Shown here piece after piece: positions 17,032 through 25,652 of a stretch of DNA of 64,000 nucleotides. Numbering within the stretch: position 1 is the first letter of the stretch; each line of letters begins with the position of its first letter. The notes below the pieces were generated by a model, which worked only from the letters and a program-made list of their open reading frames with translations, was not told the DNA's origin and ran no database searches. Location: the NCBI GenBank assembly GCA_026129905.1, contig JAHCHE010000008.1:214634-278633 (forward strand). The letters are read 5' to 3'. This DNA is from Bryobacteraceae bacterium. GTDB taxonomy: Bacteria; Acidobacteriota; Terriglobia; Bryobacterales; Bryobacteraceae. Both the position numbers and the translations under genes were made by a program.

Positions 17032-17868
17032 ATGGAGGAACAGGAAATTACGGTCGTGTCGGTGATCACTGTGTCTCGCGGTTCCTTTAGCGGCGGCAGG
17101 ATGCTCGCGGAGTGTCTCGCCGACAGACTTGGCTATCGCTGCGTCGACCGCGACGTGATTGTCGAGAAGGCCGCGGCGCACGGCGTCTCGCAGAAGGAAT
17201 TGCTCGACGCGCTCCAGAAACCGCCTTCGTTCCTCGAGCGCTTCACGCACCGCAAGTACCTCTACCTCACGCTGATTCAGGCTGCCCTTACCGAAGAGGT
17301 TCGGGGGGGACGCGCCGTTTATCACGGCAACGCCGGCCACCTCCTGCTCGAGGGCGGCTCGCCCATACTCCGCACGCGCATCGTCGCGCCCTTACCCATG
17401 CGCGTCACCATGGCTCGCGAACGGCTGCGTTTCAGCGAGGAAGAGGCTCTCGCGTACATCCATCGGATGGACGACGCTCGACGCAAATGGACCCAGTACC
17501 TGTACGGCGTCGATTGGAGCGACCCGTCTCTCTACGACATTGTGGTCAACCTCGAATACATTTCCATTCACGCCGCCTGTGAAACCGTCTCCAGCCTCGC
17601 CAAAGCGCAGGATTGCTATAGTTTCGGACCCGAGTGCCAGGCGGCGATGGACGATCTCGCGCTCGCGGCTCAGGTAAAGCTGCGGCTGGCGATCGAGCCC
17701 ACCACGCAGCACCTGGAATTCGCCGTCGCCGCCAGGAGCGGCGTCGCGTCCGTGCGCGGGAAGGTGAGCGCCATGGATCTGCTTCCCGAAATCGAGCGCG
17801 TCGCCGCCGCCACGCCCGGCGTGAAGGAGGTGAATCTAGACGAGATGGCGCCGCTGCCGCAGGCGTAA
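17032..17868 (+). CDS. Cytidylate-kinase-like protein with C-terminal BON-like domain
   Basis: The first ~200 residues resemble the cytidylate-kinase-like family: TVSRGSFSGGRMLAECLADR stands for the nucleotide-binding loop, then YRCVDRDVIVEKAAAHGVS and AVYHGNAGHLLLEGG; the Arg-rich lid RVTMARERLRFSEEEA is present. The last ~65 residues (LAAQVKLRLAIEPTTQHLEF then ATPGVKEVNLD) fit a BON-like fold seen in OsmY-type and envelope proteins. The fusion suggests a kinase-fold regulator more than a housekeeping CMP kinase. Start ATG 17032 is followed, not preceded, by GGAGGAA, so the true start is not certain. Confidence 0.72.
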   Translation: MEEQEITVVSVITVSRGSFSGGRMLAECLADRLGYRCVDRDVIVEKAAAHGVSQKELLDALQKPPSFLERFTHRKYLYLTLIQAALTEEVRGGRAVYHGNAGHLLLEGGSPILRTRIVAPLPMRVTMARERLRFSEEEALAYIHRMDDARRKWTQYLYGVDWSDPSLYDIVVNLEYISIHAACETVSSLAKAQDCYSFGPECQAAMDDLALAAQVKLRLAIEPTTQHLEFAVAARSGVASVRGKVSAMDLLPEIERVAAATPGVKEVNLDEMAPLPQA

Positions 17869-17893
17869 TCGGCCAGGAGCGCCGGCCGGTCGT

Positions 17894-18754
17894 TTAGAAG
17901 AACGACCGGATCGGCTCGAACTCGGCCTCGAACTCGGCGGTCAGTTCCTCCATCCTGCCGTCCAGCCCAAGGCCTCGGAGAATTGCTTCAGCGGTTTCCT
18001 CGGACCTGTAGCTGCCTTCTAGAATCGTGATCCCCATCAGATTGACCAACTTCTCACCACTCATCAGGATCCGGCTGAGTGGGAACATGCCGCCGCTGGC
18101 TCGCTGCTGGTCATGATGGTAACGCACCGCCTGCTGAATCGGCTCCGGAAGGTTCCACGCCGCCAGAACGGCGGCGGACAACTCGGCGTGATCGAATCCA
18201 ATCACTTCCGCTTCGCAGTCCTCGAGCCGTTTGGCGCCAGCGAGGAAGCGTCGTTCGATCTCCTCGAACTGATCGCGCAGCGAAACCGCGATTAGCAGCA
18301 GACCGATATCGTGAAGCAGACCGCCGGCGAAGGCGCCTTCCGGATAATTGACCGGAACCCGCTGCGCGAGCAGGTCGGACATGATTGCCGCGCCGGTGCT
18401 ATGAAGATTGAACCGCATCGCCGACCACCGGCTGGGCGTCCGGGCCTGTGTCCACATTTTAGATACCGAAAGCGTCATCGCCGCGTTGCGCAGCTTCACC
18501 ACGCCGATCAGCGATACGGCATGGCGTACCGAACTGATGGTGCCGCGGCGGCCGTATATGGCGGAGTTCACCAGCCGGAGCACATTGCCGGCCAGCACGC
18601 TGTCTTTTTCGATCAGTTCGGCGAGCCGGGCGAAGGAGGCGTCTTCGTCGGCAAGCGTGGCGAGCAGTTTGTTCAGAATCGGCGAAAAGGGGGGTAGTTC
18701 CCCGAGGCTTCGAAGCGCCTTGTCGCGATAGTAGGTCGGACTGGCTGTCAACAT
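17894..18754 (-). CDS. HDOD-domain signalling protein
   Basis: A 286-residue soluble protein dominated by an HDOD domain: LPPFSPILNKLLATLADEDA and LIEKDSVLAGNVLRLVNSAI, YGRRGTISSVRHAVSLIGV, and the degenerate HD block AGGLLHDIGLLLIA and VRYHHDQQ. HDOD proteins are HD-related regulators, usually without phosphodiesterase activity, that act in motility, virulence or cell-cycle signalling. No receiver or GGDEF domain is attached. ATG 18754 is chosen over GTG 18811. Confidence 0.85.
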   Translation of the reverse strand: MLTASPTYYRDKALRSLGELPPFSPILNKLLATLADEDASFARLAELIEKDSVLAGNVLRLVNSAIYGRRGTISSVRHAVSLIGVVKLRNAAMTLSVSKMWTQARTPSRWSAMRFNLHSTGAAIMSDLLAQRVPVNYPEGAFAGGLLHDIGLLLIAVSLRDQFEEIERRFLAGAKRLEDCEAEVIGFDHAELSAAVLAAWNLPEPIQQAVRYHHDQQRASGGMFPLSRILMSGEKLVNLMGITILEGSYRSEETAEAILRGLGLDGRMEELTAEFEAEFEPIRSFF

Positions 18755-18834
18755 ACCCACACCGTCTCTATCGGCGGCGCGGCGAATGAACTTCACAGGC
18801 CCCCGTAGCACCGAAGGGCCAGCGCCGTCGGCGG

Positions 18835-19488
18835 CTATGGGGCGGCGAACCCGATCGCCTGGGCGAGCACGATATGCTGGTCCGGCCGGAGGCGCAGTTT
18901 CGTGGCCAGCGCTGTCTTGTCGGTCGCGTCGTGCACCACCGTCCCCAAACCGGCCGAGGCGCAGTAGAGATACACGTTCTGTGCGATAAACCCTGTGTCC
19001 AGGGCGGCGTAGAACGGCTTTCTGTCCGATTCGGACTTGACCATCTTCGAGTAGTCGGCTACATACGCCAGCGTCACCGGCGCCCGCCGCGCGAAGTCGA
19101 CGTCGCCCGTCGCGGCTCGGAGGTCATCCCCCGTGACGCGTTTCAGCTCCTGCCCTTTGGCATCGTAGATATGAACCCCTCGGGCCGTGAACACGTACAG
19201 CTCGATCTCCTGGTGGTCCCAGGCCGAGGGCGCCGTGCGCTTGCCGTCGGGCCGGTTTACGCCGAACGCCGCCCACAGCAGGTCCGATAGCATCCCGGCG
19301 GGTAGCGGCTTGTCCAGGAACTCGCGCGCGGTCTTGCGCTCCTTCAGAACCTGCATCAGCGGCCGGCCGCCATCGGTGCGCGGTGGCGGAAGCCGGATCG
19401 CCGCGTCGTCTTCCGCGCGGCCCGGAAACGGAAGCAAGGCGAGCAGGATGGCCGGGGCCAGTAGCCTCAGCCGGTTCGGAGATCTCAT
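18835..19488 (-). CDS. Exported nitroreductase-family protein (SagB/ThcOx-like)
   Basis: A 217-residue FMN-dependent nitroreductase-fold protein with a Sec signal peptide (LRLLAPAILLALLPFPGRA, cleavage near 25). Blocks typical of the SagB-type group are LMQVLKERKTAREFLDKPLP, LLWAAFGVNRPDGKRTAPSA, ALDTGFIAQNVYLYCASAGL and GTVVHDATDK. Such enzymes oxidise or reduce ring substrates. Export is unusual because FMN must be loaded outside the cytoplasm or by another route. It is the downstream-most gene of a same-strand run with nuoI, the CoA-disulfide-reductase-like gene and the STAS gene, after a 49 bp gap. Confidence 0.8.
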   Translation of the reverse strand: MRSPNRLRLLAPAILLALLPFPGRAEDDAAIRLPPPRTDGGRPLMQVLKERKTAREFLDKPLPAGMLSDLLWAAFGVNRPDGKRTAPSAWDHQEIELYVFTARGVHIYDAKGQELKRVTGDDLRAATGDVDFARRAPVTLAYVADYSKMVKSESDRKPFYAALDTGFIAQNVYLYCASAGLGTVVHDATDKTALATKLRLRPDQHIVLAQAIGFAAP

Positions 19489-19537
19489 CGGGGCGCCTCC
19501 CGGTGTCTACCATAGCACCGGCGGCGCCGCGGGCAGG

Positions 19538-20023
19538 CTACTCCGCGACCGCCACGGCCAGCTTGGCCCCGTCCGGAAGGGGCGCCAACATCCGCTCTTT
19601 CCGGTAAATCAGCGTCGACGTGTCGAAGCTGGCGATCTCGAAACCATGGCCGTGCGTGATCGCGTCCGTCGGACAGGCTTCCACGCAATAGCCGCAGAAG
19701 ATGCAGCGATTGTAGTCGATGTTGTAGACGGAGGCGTAGCGCTCGCCGCCGCTGATACGGAGTTCCGCGGTGTTCTCGGCCGCCTCGATGTAGATGCAGC
19801 GGGCAGGACAGGCGGCCGCGCACAGGAAGCAGGCCACGCACTTTTCCAGCCCGTTCTCGTCGCGCGTCAGTACGTGCACGCCGCGGTACCGTTCCTGGAA
19901 GCGTGGAGGTCCGTCCGGATAGTCCTCCGTCACCGTCGGCGAAAAGAATTCCTTCAGCGTCACCCCGAGGCCCTTGGCGATCGCCGCGGCCGAATCGATT
20001 ACCTCGCTGACTTTCGACGACAT
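19538..20023 (-). CDS. nuoI: NADH-quinone oxidoreductase subunit I (two 4Fe-4S ferredoxin domain)
   Basis: A 161-residue protein with two 4Fe-4S motifs: CVACFLCAAACPARC at about residues 62-76 and CIFCGYCVEACPTDA at about 106-120, spaced as in NuoI, followed by the conserved IASFDTSTLIYRKERML. NuoI carries clusters N6a/N6b of complex I. No other nuo genes are in the window; instead it lies 38 nt downstream of a flavin disulfide reductase gene. It may serve the main complex I from a separate locus or act as a ferredoxin-like partner for its neighbour. Confidence 0.88.
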   Translation of the reverse strand: MSSKVSEVIDSAAAIAKGLGVTLKEFFSPTVTEDYPDGPPRFQERYRGVHVLTRDENGLEKCVACFLCAAACPARCIYIEAAENTAELRISGGERYASVYNIDYNRCIFCGYCVEACPTDAITHGHGFEIASFDTSTLIYRKERMLAPLPDGAKLAVAVAE

Positions 20024-20061
20024 CCCTTCCCCTAGGTTACCCTATGCCGGCGCGGCGGCCC

Positions 20062-21375
20062 TCAGATCCGCTTCGCCAGTTGCTGGGCCGCGATGAGGAG
20101 CGGATCCCAAACCGGCGCGAACGGCGGCGCGTACGCGAAGTCGAACTGCGCGAACTCGTCAACTTTCGCGCCCAGGTGCAGCCCGGCCGCAATCACGTTG
20201 ACCCGGCCCGCAACGCCTTCCTCGCCCAGCACCAGTCCTCCGAGCAGCTTCCCGGTGCGCCTGTCGGCCACCAGCTCAACCTGCGTGTGCGGAATGCCAA
20301 GTGGCTGGCTGTAGTAGGAAGGGCGAACCGGCGCTTCAATCAGCGCGGACGCCGCGTCGAACCCTTCAGCCTTCGCCTCGCCCGCCGTAAGTCCCGTCAG
20401 GCCTATTCCGAGACCGCACGTCCTGACGATCGAGGTCCCGACGATCCCCGGAAAGCGCTCACGCGCTCCGGCGGCGCAGGCCCCCGCTACACGGCCCATC
20501 TTGTTCGCCGTCGTCCCGAGGGGAACATAAGCGGGGCGGCCGGTCACCAGGTGCATCGCCTCGGCGCAGTCTCCGGCGGCGAAGACGCCCGCCAGGTTGG
20601 TCTCCATGCGGTCCGTCACCCGAATGGCGCCGGTGCGGCCGGTCTCGACGCCCGCCTCCTGCGCCAGTTCGACGTTCGGTTTCAAACCTGTAGCAAGCAC
20701 CACCAGGTCGCATGGAATCCCCGCCACTGAGTCATGCTCGATCTTTCGTACCCGTTCGCCGGGCCGAAACTCGACATGAAACTGCTCCAGCCGGTCGAGA
20801 ACCGCCTTGGAAAGCGTGGGATGGCTGCGGCCGAGAATCCGCGCATCGTCGGCGACCAGCGTCACCTTGAGCCCGTTGGTCCGCAATGCCTCCACCGCCT
20901 CCAACCCGATGTACCCCGATCCGACCACCACCGCGGTCTTTGGTTTCCTGGAGCACAGGAACTCTCGCAGACGCCGCGCATCGGCGAGGGTATGGAGGGT
21001 GAATACGCGCTCCTGGTTCCGGCCGCCGATGCCCGCCAGGTTCGGGCGCGCGCCGGTGGCAATCACCAGGCGATCGTAGTGGACCTTCGCTCCGTCCGCC
21101 AGGACGACCTCCCGCCGCGAGTGGGCGATGGCCGCGACTTCGCTCTTCACACGGACCGTCACGTTCCGTTCCCGCGCAAACCGGTCGGGAGCGTAGAGGA
21201 CCAGGTCATCCAATGCTCTTACACGGCCTTCGATGAAATAGGGGAGGCCGCAGGCGGCGTATGAGACCCATTCGCCCTTCTCGAGAACCGTGATGTCGAG
21301 GAACTTGTCGATGCGCCTGGCCCTGGCCGCGGCGCTCAGGCCCGCCGCCACGCCCCCGATCACTACCAGTCGCAT
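20062..21375 (-). CDS. CoA-disulfide reductase / NAD(P)H-dependent flavin oxidoreductase
   Basis: A 437-residue pyridine-nucleotide disulfide oxidoreductase of the single-cysteine group. FAD motif VVIGGVAAGLSAAARARR at the N-terminus, redox Cys42 in SYAACGLPYF (the CoA-disulfide reductase/NADH peroxidase signature), NAD motif VVVGSGYIGLEAVEAL at mid-protein, FAD-binding VFAAGDCAEA, and a C-terminal dimerisation domain. It would reduce CoA disulfide, a persulfide or a peroxide. It lies 8 nt downstream of the STAS gene and 38 nt upstream of nuoI, so it is probably co-transcribed with both. Confidence 0.85.
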   Translation of the reverse strand: MRLVVIGGVAAGLSAAARARRIDKFLDITVLEKGEWVSYAACGLPYFIEGRVRALDDLVLYAPDRFARERNVTVRVKSEVAAIAHSRREVVLADGAKVHYDRLVIATGARPNLAGIGGRNQERVFTLHTLADARRLREFLCSRKPKTAVVVGSGYIGLEAVEALRTNGLKVTLVADDARILGRSHPTLSKAVLDRLEQFHVEFRPGERVRKIEHDSVAGIPCDLVVLATGLKPNVELAQEAGVETGRTGAIRVTDRMETNLAGVFAAGDCAEAMHLVTGRPAYVPLGTTANKMGRVAGACAAGARERFPGIVGTSIVRTCGLGIGLTGLTAGEAKAEGFDAASALIEAPVRPSYYSQPLGIPHTQVELVADRRTGKLLGGLVLGEEGVAGRVNVIAAGLHLGAKVDEFAQFDFAYAPPFAPVWDPLLIAAQQLAKRI

Positions 21376-21383
21376 TCGGTCCG

Positions 21384-21788
21384 TCAGCTCTCGCTTTGGC
21401 TCTGCACGAAGTTCAGAATGTCGAAGCGGCTGATCTGGCGCCCGGGAAAGAAGCTGTTCACCGCGTCCTGTTCGTCGTTGAAAAGCTCGAAAACCGTCGT
21501 CAGCTTCGTGAGAACGAGGAGTTCGATGTTGCGGCGGCTGACGTTGAGCAGCTTGAGCGTTCCGCCGGCTTTTTGCAGGCTGGTGAAGCAGATGACCAGC
21601 GATCCCAGCCCGGTGCTATCCACGTAGTCGATCTCCTTCATGTTCAGGATGACGCGCTTGTGGCCGGCATCGGTCACGGTGCGGAGCTTTTCGCGGAGCA
21701 GCGCGACCTCCTCGCCGACGGTGAGCCGTCCCTTGAGGTCGAGGATCTGCACGCCTTCCTTCTCTCTTTCTCGAATGGATAAGGGCAT
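21384..21788 (-). CDS. STAS-domain anti-sigma factor antagonist
   Basis: A 134-residue SpoIIAA-like STAS protein: IREREKEGVQILDLKGRLTV, then VILNMKEIDYVDSTGLGSLV with the phosphorylatable Ser in DSTGLGSL, then GGTLKLLNVSRRNIELLVLT. Members bind an anti-sigma kinase when unphosphorylated and so release a sigma factor in partner-switching. No RsbW-type kinase gene is next to it; the genes that follow are redox enzymes, 8 nt away. The C-terminal ~25 residues extend past the usual STAS domain. Confidence 0.86.
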   Translation of the reverse strand: MPLSIREREKEGVQILDLKGRLTVGEEVALLREKLRTVTDAGHKRVILNMKEIDYVDSTGLGSLVICFTSLQKAGGTLKLLNVSRRNIELLVLTKLTTVFELFNDEQDAVNSFFPGRQISRFDILNFVQSQSES

Positions 21789-21858
21789 AGAACCTATTTC
21801 CCATTCTAGGTCCCGGTTGGTTCAAGAATCTACACCGGTTCGTCGATATGGATAGTTG

Positions 21859-22848
21859 ATGACCAACGCCAGGAGGATCGAGTCCAACCGCTATCCGGGC
21901 GACGGCCACAGCGCCGCCTGGAAGCCGCCCTCCGAATCCAGGATCAGTCTGCCGGCGGTACTGCAAGCGCACCAGCTATGGCTCGAGCAGAAAAAAGACG
22001 GCGTCCGAGCGCATCTGCGCCACCTCACGCTGAACGACCCGCTGCCCAAAGGCGTCAACCTGAAGAATGCGTCCCTGGAATGCATAACCTGGCTGGACGC
22101 CGATCTGACCGGCGCCGAGATGACCGGCATCGCCATGACGGCGGTGGATCTGCGTGGCTGCACCCTCAGTGACGCCGACCTGATGGAAGCGCAACTCGAC
22201 GAGTGCCAACTGGACCGCTGCTGGCTCAACCGGGTCAATCTGTCGGAAGCGCGGTTGGACGGGACCACGTTCAGCGACGCGCGGCTGACGGAATGCCGGA
22301 TGATCGAGGCCAGGCTCATGCGGTGCGACCTGACGAACATCCGGGCCCGGCGGAGTGCGTTCAACCACGCACGGATGTTTGAGTGCCGGCTGATTGGCGC
22401 CGACCTGGAAGAAGCGCACTTCTACCATGCTCGGCTGGATTTCACCGACCTGTCGGCGATCTCCGCGCCCGAGGCGAATTTCTCCTTTGCCAAGGCGCAG
22501 AACGCGCTCTTCATCAAGGCGGAGATGCCCGGCGCCCGCTTCAGCCACGCGGACTTGAGCCGCGCCAACTTCAGTCGCGCCGACCTCCGCAACTGCGACT
22601 TCCGGTCGGCCATCCTTTCCAGTACGGACTTCAGCCGAGCCAACCTGCGGCAAGCCCGCTTCGAAGGCGCGAGGACGATGGCCATGGACCTCCGCTGGGC
22701 CGACCTCACCGGCGCTCGCGAACTGACGGCGCAGATGCTGATGCAGGCCCGCACCGACGAGACCACGACGCTGCCCAACGGGGCTCCCGGCCCCTACGTG
22801 AAGTACTCGGGCGCGGAGCGGCCCCTCCGGAAGACGACCTCCTCGTAA
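21859..22848 (+). CDS. Pentapeptide-repeat protein
   Basis: A 329-residue protein. From about residue 65 to 285 it follows the pentapeptide A(D/N)LXX rhythm: ASLECITWLDADLTGAEM, VDLRGCTLSDADLMEAQLDE, ADLSRANFSRADLRNCDF and TDFSRANLRQARFEGAR, predicting a right-handed quadrilateral beta-helix. The first ~60 residues are non-repetitive. Such proteins may mimic DNA (MfpA/Qnr) or form scaffolds; nothing here decides. ATG 21859 directly follows an in-frame TTG at 21856. It is divergent from the STAS gene. Confidence 0.85.
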   Translation: MTNARRIESNRYPGDGHSAAWKPPSESRISLPAVLQAHQLWLEQKKDGVRAHLRHLTLNDPLPKGVNLKNASLECITWLDADLTGAEMTGIAMTAVDLRGCTLSDADLMEAQLDECQLDRCWLNRVNLSEARLDGTTFSDARLTECRMIEARLMRCDLTNIRARRSAFNHARMFECRLIGADLEEAHFYHARLDFTDLSAISAPEANFSFAKAQNALFIKAEMPGARFSHADLSRANFSRADLRNCDFRSAILSSTDFSRANLRQARFEGARTMAMDLRWADLTGARELTAQMLMQARTDETTTLPNGAPGPYVKYSGAERPLRKTTSS

Positions 22849-22869
22849 GGTCCGCCCGCGGCGCCGCGC

Positions 22870-25644
22870 TTACCGGAAGTCTTCTACCATCGCGAGGTCG
22901 CCTGTGGATTCGGACTGCACGCAGAGGATCCATTTCCCGTCGGGCGACACGCTCAGCGCTGGACCGTCAAGGCTTGGTGGCTTAGGCAGGCCGGCAAGGT
23001 CAGCGACGGCCTTCGTGGCGAAGCTGTAGAATCGAAGCGCCCAGCCCTCTCCGGCCGCCGCGTCGCCGCGGGTGACGAAGTAGATGCCGTCGGCGGAAAC
23101 GTCCCAGGCGCCCCAACCGGCGGCAAGGCCTACGATGACCGCCTTCTCGGGGCCGCCGCCCGCGGGTACGCGCCAGATAGACGTCCATTCCCGCTGCTCT
23201 TTGGCGTAGTAGACAAACCTCCCGTCCGCGGATTCAATCGGGAAAAGACCACCGCCGCGGGTCACCTGAATGGCCCGTTCGCCTTTGTCGTCGCGGGCGT
23301 CGGAGGGCAGTTTCCAAACCTCGAGACGTCCGCTGCGGTTGGAGGTGTAATACAGCCAGCGGCCGTCGCGCGAGAAGGACGGAAGGATATTCTCCGCCGG
23401 ATCGGCGGTGATTCGGTAAGGGCTGCCGTCCGGCAGGCTAAGGGCATAGAGGTCGGCGTGGTCCCGGGTTGGAGCGGCGAAGGCGACCCGGCGGCTGTCG
23501 GGAGACCACATCGGGCTGCTCGCGAGGTTCATCGACGTAAGCTGCCGTGGATTGGACCCGTCCGCGTCGCACACCCAGATCGCGGCTTGGCCGGACCGGC
23601 TGGAGGCAAAGGCAATCGCGGAACCGTCAGGCGAGTACCGCGGATTGCCGTCGTAGCGTGAAGAAGCGATAAAGACCATGGGCCGCCCCGTTTCCCCCGG
23701 ACCGGCGGCGATACGGACGATATCGTGCAGCGAGGCGCGTTCGGTGAAGAGTAGCCGGGCGCCGTTGACGGCCGGATAGCTGGGGTTCGCGCCGGCCGGG
23801 ATTGGGTAAGGCCGGCCGCCGGCGGACTGAGCCCTCCATAGAGAGCGGCGGCCGCCGGCAAGCTGGGCGAAAACAACGTCCCTCCCGTTCGGCATCCAAG
23901 CCAGGCCCTGAGGGAGGCCTTCCAGGTTCGCCAACAGGCGAGGCGAACCTCCAGCGGTCGAGACAAGCCGGATGTCGCCGCGCCAGGAACTGTACAGGCA
24001 TTCAAAGGCCAAGATCGAGCCATAGGGTGAAAACGCGGGGTTGCGAACTTCAATCGCTCCCGGCGGCGCTTCGGCCAGAACCTTGGACTGGCCGCCAGGC
24101 CAGGTGATCAGCGTTACCACCGGCCGCGAATCCGGCCCCGAACGGTCCGGAACGGCGAAATAGCGCCCGTCGGCGGACCACGACAGGCCCATCCACGGGC
24201 TGGCGTCCACGATCGCGATCTGTTCTTCCGGCCCTCCCGTGCTCGGCGTGAACAGCAGTTCGCTGGACCCGTCCGAGCGCTCCCGCAGAAACGCGATGCT
24301 TTGCCCGTCGGGAGACCAGGCCGGAGACCCATCCATAGCCGGATGGCGGGTGAGCCTCTCCGGCCCGGCCGCGCCAGCCGGCTTTACGTAGATATCGTAG
24401 TTGTCCTGCTTCATCCCGTTCCACGAGAAGGCCACCCGGTCGCCCCGCGGCGAAAACGCCGCTCCCCATTCGATACCCGGATACGCTGTGAATGGTTTGA
24501 CCTGAAGCCCGCTTCCGCCCGGCTGCGCCCCCGGTCCCCACAATCCGATCCACATTCCGGATACCACCACCAGGACGGCCACCGCCGCGAAAGCGGCTAC
24601 ATACCAGACCGCTTTGGGGCTCGACCGCGGCGCCTGGATGTTGTCAAGAGCCTGCGCCACCTCCGCCGCGCCGCCGCAACGCGCGTCGGGGTTCTTCTGC
24701 AAGAGCCTGGCGACAAGTCTGCGCAGTGGCTTCGGCGTCGCGGCGGGAAGGGGCGCCGGCTCGCCATGCACAATCGCCTGGAGCAGTTCCAGCTCGGTCT
24801 TTCCATTGAAGGGCAGGCTTCCAGACGTCATCTCGTACAGCATCACGCCGAGCGACCACAAATCCGTCCGATGATCCACGGGCTCGCCGCGCGCCTGCTG
24901 CGGAGACATGTAGGGAACGGTTCCCATCCGCAGCGCCGAGACGCTCAGCCGCGACATCGGGGGCCTGGCGAGTCCGAAATCCAGAATCTTCGCCTCGCCC
25001 TCGGCGGGAAGCAGGATATTGGAGGGCTTGATGTCGCGGTGGATCACGCCCATGCGGTGGGCGTACTCGAGCCCCCGGGTCACCTGGCGGGCGATGGCCA
25101 CCGCTTCCGCCACGGGGAGCGGACCACTCGCGATCCGTTCGGCGACGGTCTGGCCCTCGTAATAAGCCATCGCGAAAAACAGCCGCCCGTCGCCGGTCTG
25201 GCCCAGGTCGTGAATGGTGCAGATGTTCGGATGATCCAGCCGCGACGCGGCCTGGGCTTCGCGGACGAACCGCTGTTTCGCCTTGTCATTGGCCACCAGG
25301 TGCGGCGGCAGGAACTTCAGCGCGACATGGCGGCCCAGCCGGGGATCCTCCGCTTTGTACACCACGCCCATGCCGCCCCGGCCGATTTCTCCGAGGATGC
25401 GGTAGGGTCCGGCTTCGGTTGGGACCCCGTCGGATTCCGGCGCAGGCTCCAGCGCGGCGGCGGCAAAGGGCGAGACCGGCTGATCGAGCAGGCTGCCGGA
25501 GACGCCATGGGCGGCGAGCAGCCGTTCCACCTGCCGGCGCGTCTCAGTGTCCGGACCGGCAGTTCCGGCGAGCCAGCCCAGACGCTCGTCTTCGGGCCGC
25601 TCCAGCGCTTCCTCGAAAAGCGCCCAGACACGCTGCCAATCCAT
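22870..25644 (-). CDS. Transmembrane serine/threonine protein kinase with TolB-like propeller
   Basis: A 924-residue PknB-type kinase. The kinase domain (~80-340) has GRGGMGVVYKAED, the ATP Lys in HVALKFLPP, the catalytic loop VIHRDIKPSNILL, metal site DFGLARP and PYMSPQQARG. A transmembrane segment (VWYVAAFAAVAVLVVVSGMW) lies near residue 355. The outer domain repeats PD40/TolB motifs (AFSPRGDRVAFSWNG, AWSPDGQSIAFLRE, PRYSPDGSAIAFASSRSG), predicting a beta-propeller sensor. Its start lies 8 nt after the stop of an ECF sigma gene, a pairing common in Acidobacteriota, so the two likely form one signalling unit. Confidence 0.93.
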   Translation of the reverse strand: MDWQRVWALFEEALERPEDERLGWLAGTAGPDTETRRQVERLLAAHGVSGSLLDQPVSPFAAAALEPAPESDGVPTEAGPYRILGEIGRGGMGVVYKAEDPRLGRHVALKFLPPHLVANDKAKQRFVREAQAASRLDHPNICTIHDLGQTGDGRLFFAMAYYEGQTVAERIASGPLPVAEAVAIARQVTRGLEYAHRMGVIHRDIKPSNILLPAEGEAKILDFGLARPPMSRLSVSALRMGTVPYMSPQQARGEPVDHRTDLWSLGVMLYEMTSGSLPFNGKTELELLQAIVHGEPAPLPAATPKPLRRLVARLLQKNPDARCGGAAEVAQALDNIQAPRSSPKAVWYVAAFAAVAVLVVVSGMWIGLWGPGAQPGGSGLQVKPFTAYPGIEWGAAFSPRGDRVAFSWNGMKQDNYDIYVKPAGAAGPERLTRHPAMDGSPAWSPDGQSIAFLRERSDGSSELLFTPSTGGPEEQIAIVDASPWMGLSWSADGRYFAVPDRSGPDSRPVVTLITWPGGQSKVLAEAPPGAIEVRNPAFSPYGSILAFECLYSSWRGDIRLVSTAGGSPRLLANLEGLPQGLAWMPNGRDVVFAQLAGGRRSLWRAQSAGGRPYPIPAGANPSYPAVNGARLLFTERASLHDIVRIAAGPGETGRPMVFIASSRYDGNPRYSPDGSAIAFASSRSGQAAIWVCDADGSNPRQLTSMNLASSPMWSPDSRRVAFAAPTRDHADLYALSLPDGSPYRITADPAENILPSFSRDGRWLYYTSNRSGRLEVWKLPSDARDDKGERAIQVTRGGGLFPIESADGRFVYYAKEQREWTSIWRVPAGGGPEKAVIVGLAAGWGAWDVSADGIYFVTRGDAAAGEGWALRFYSFATKAVADLAGLPKPPSLDGPALSVSPDGKWILCVQSESTGDLAMVEDFR

Positions 25645-25652
25645 TTTGTGCG

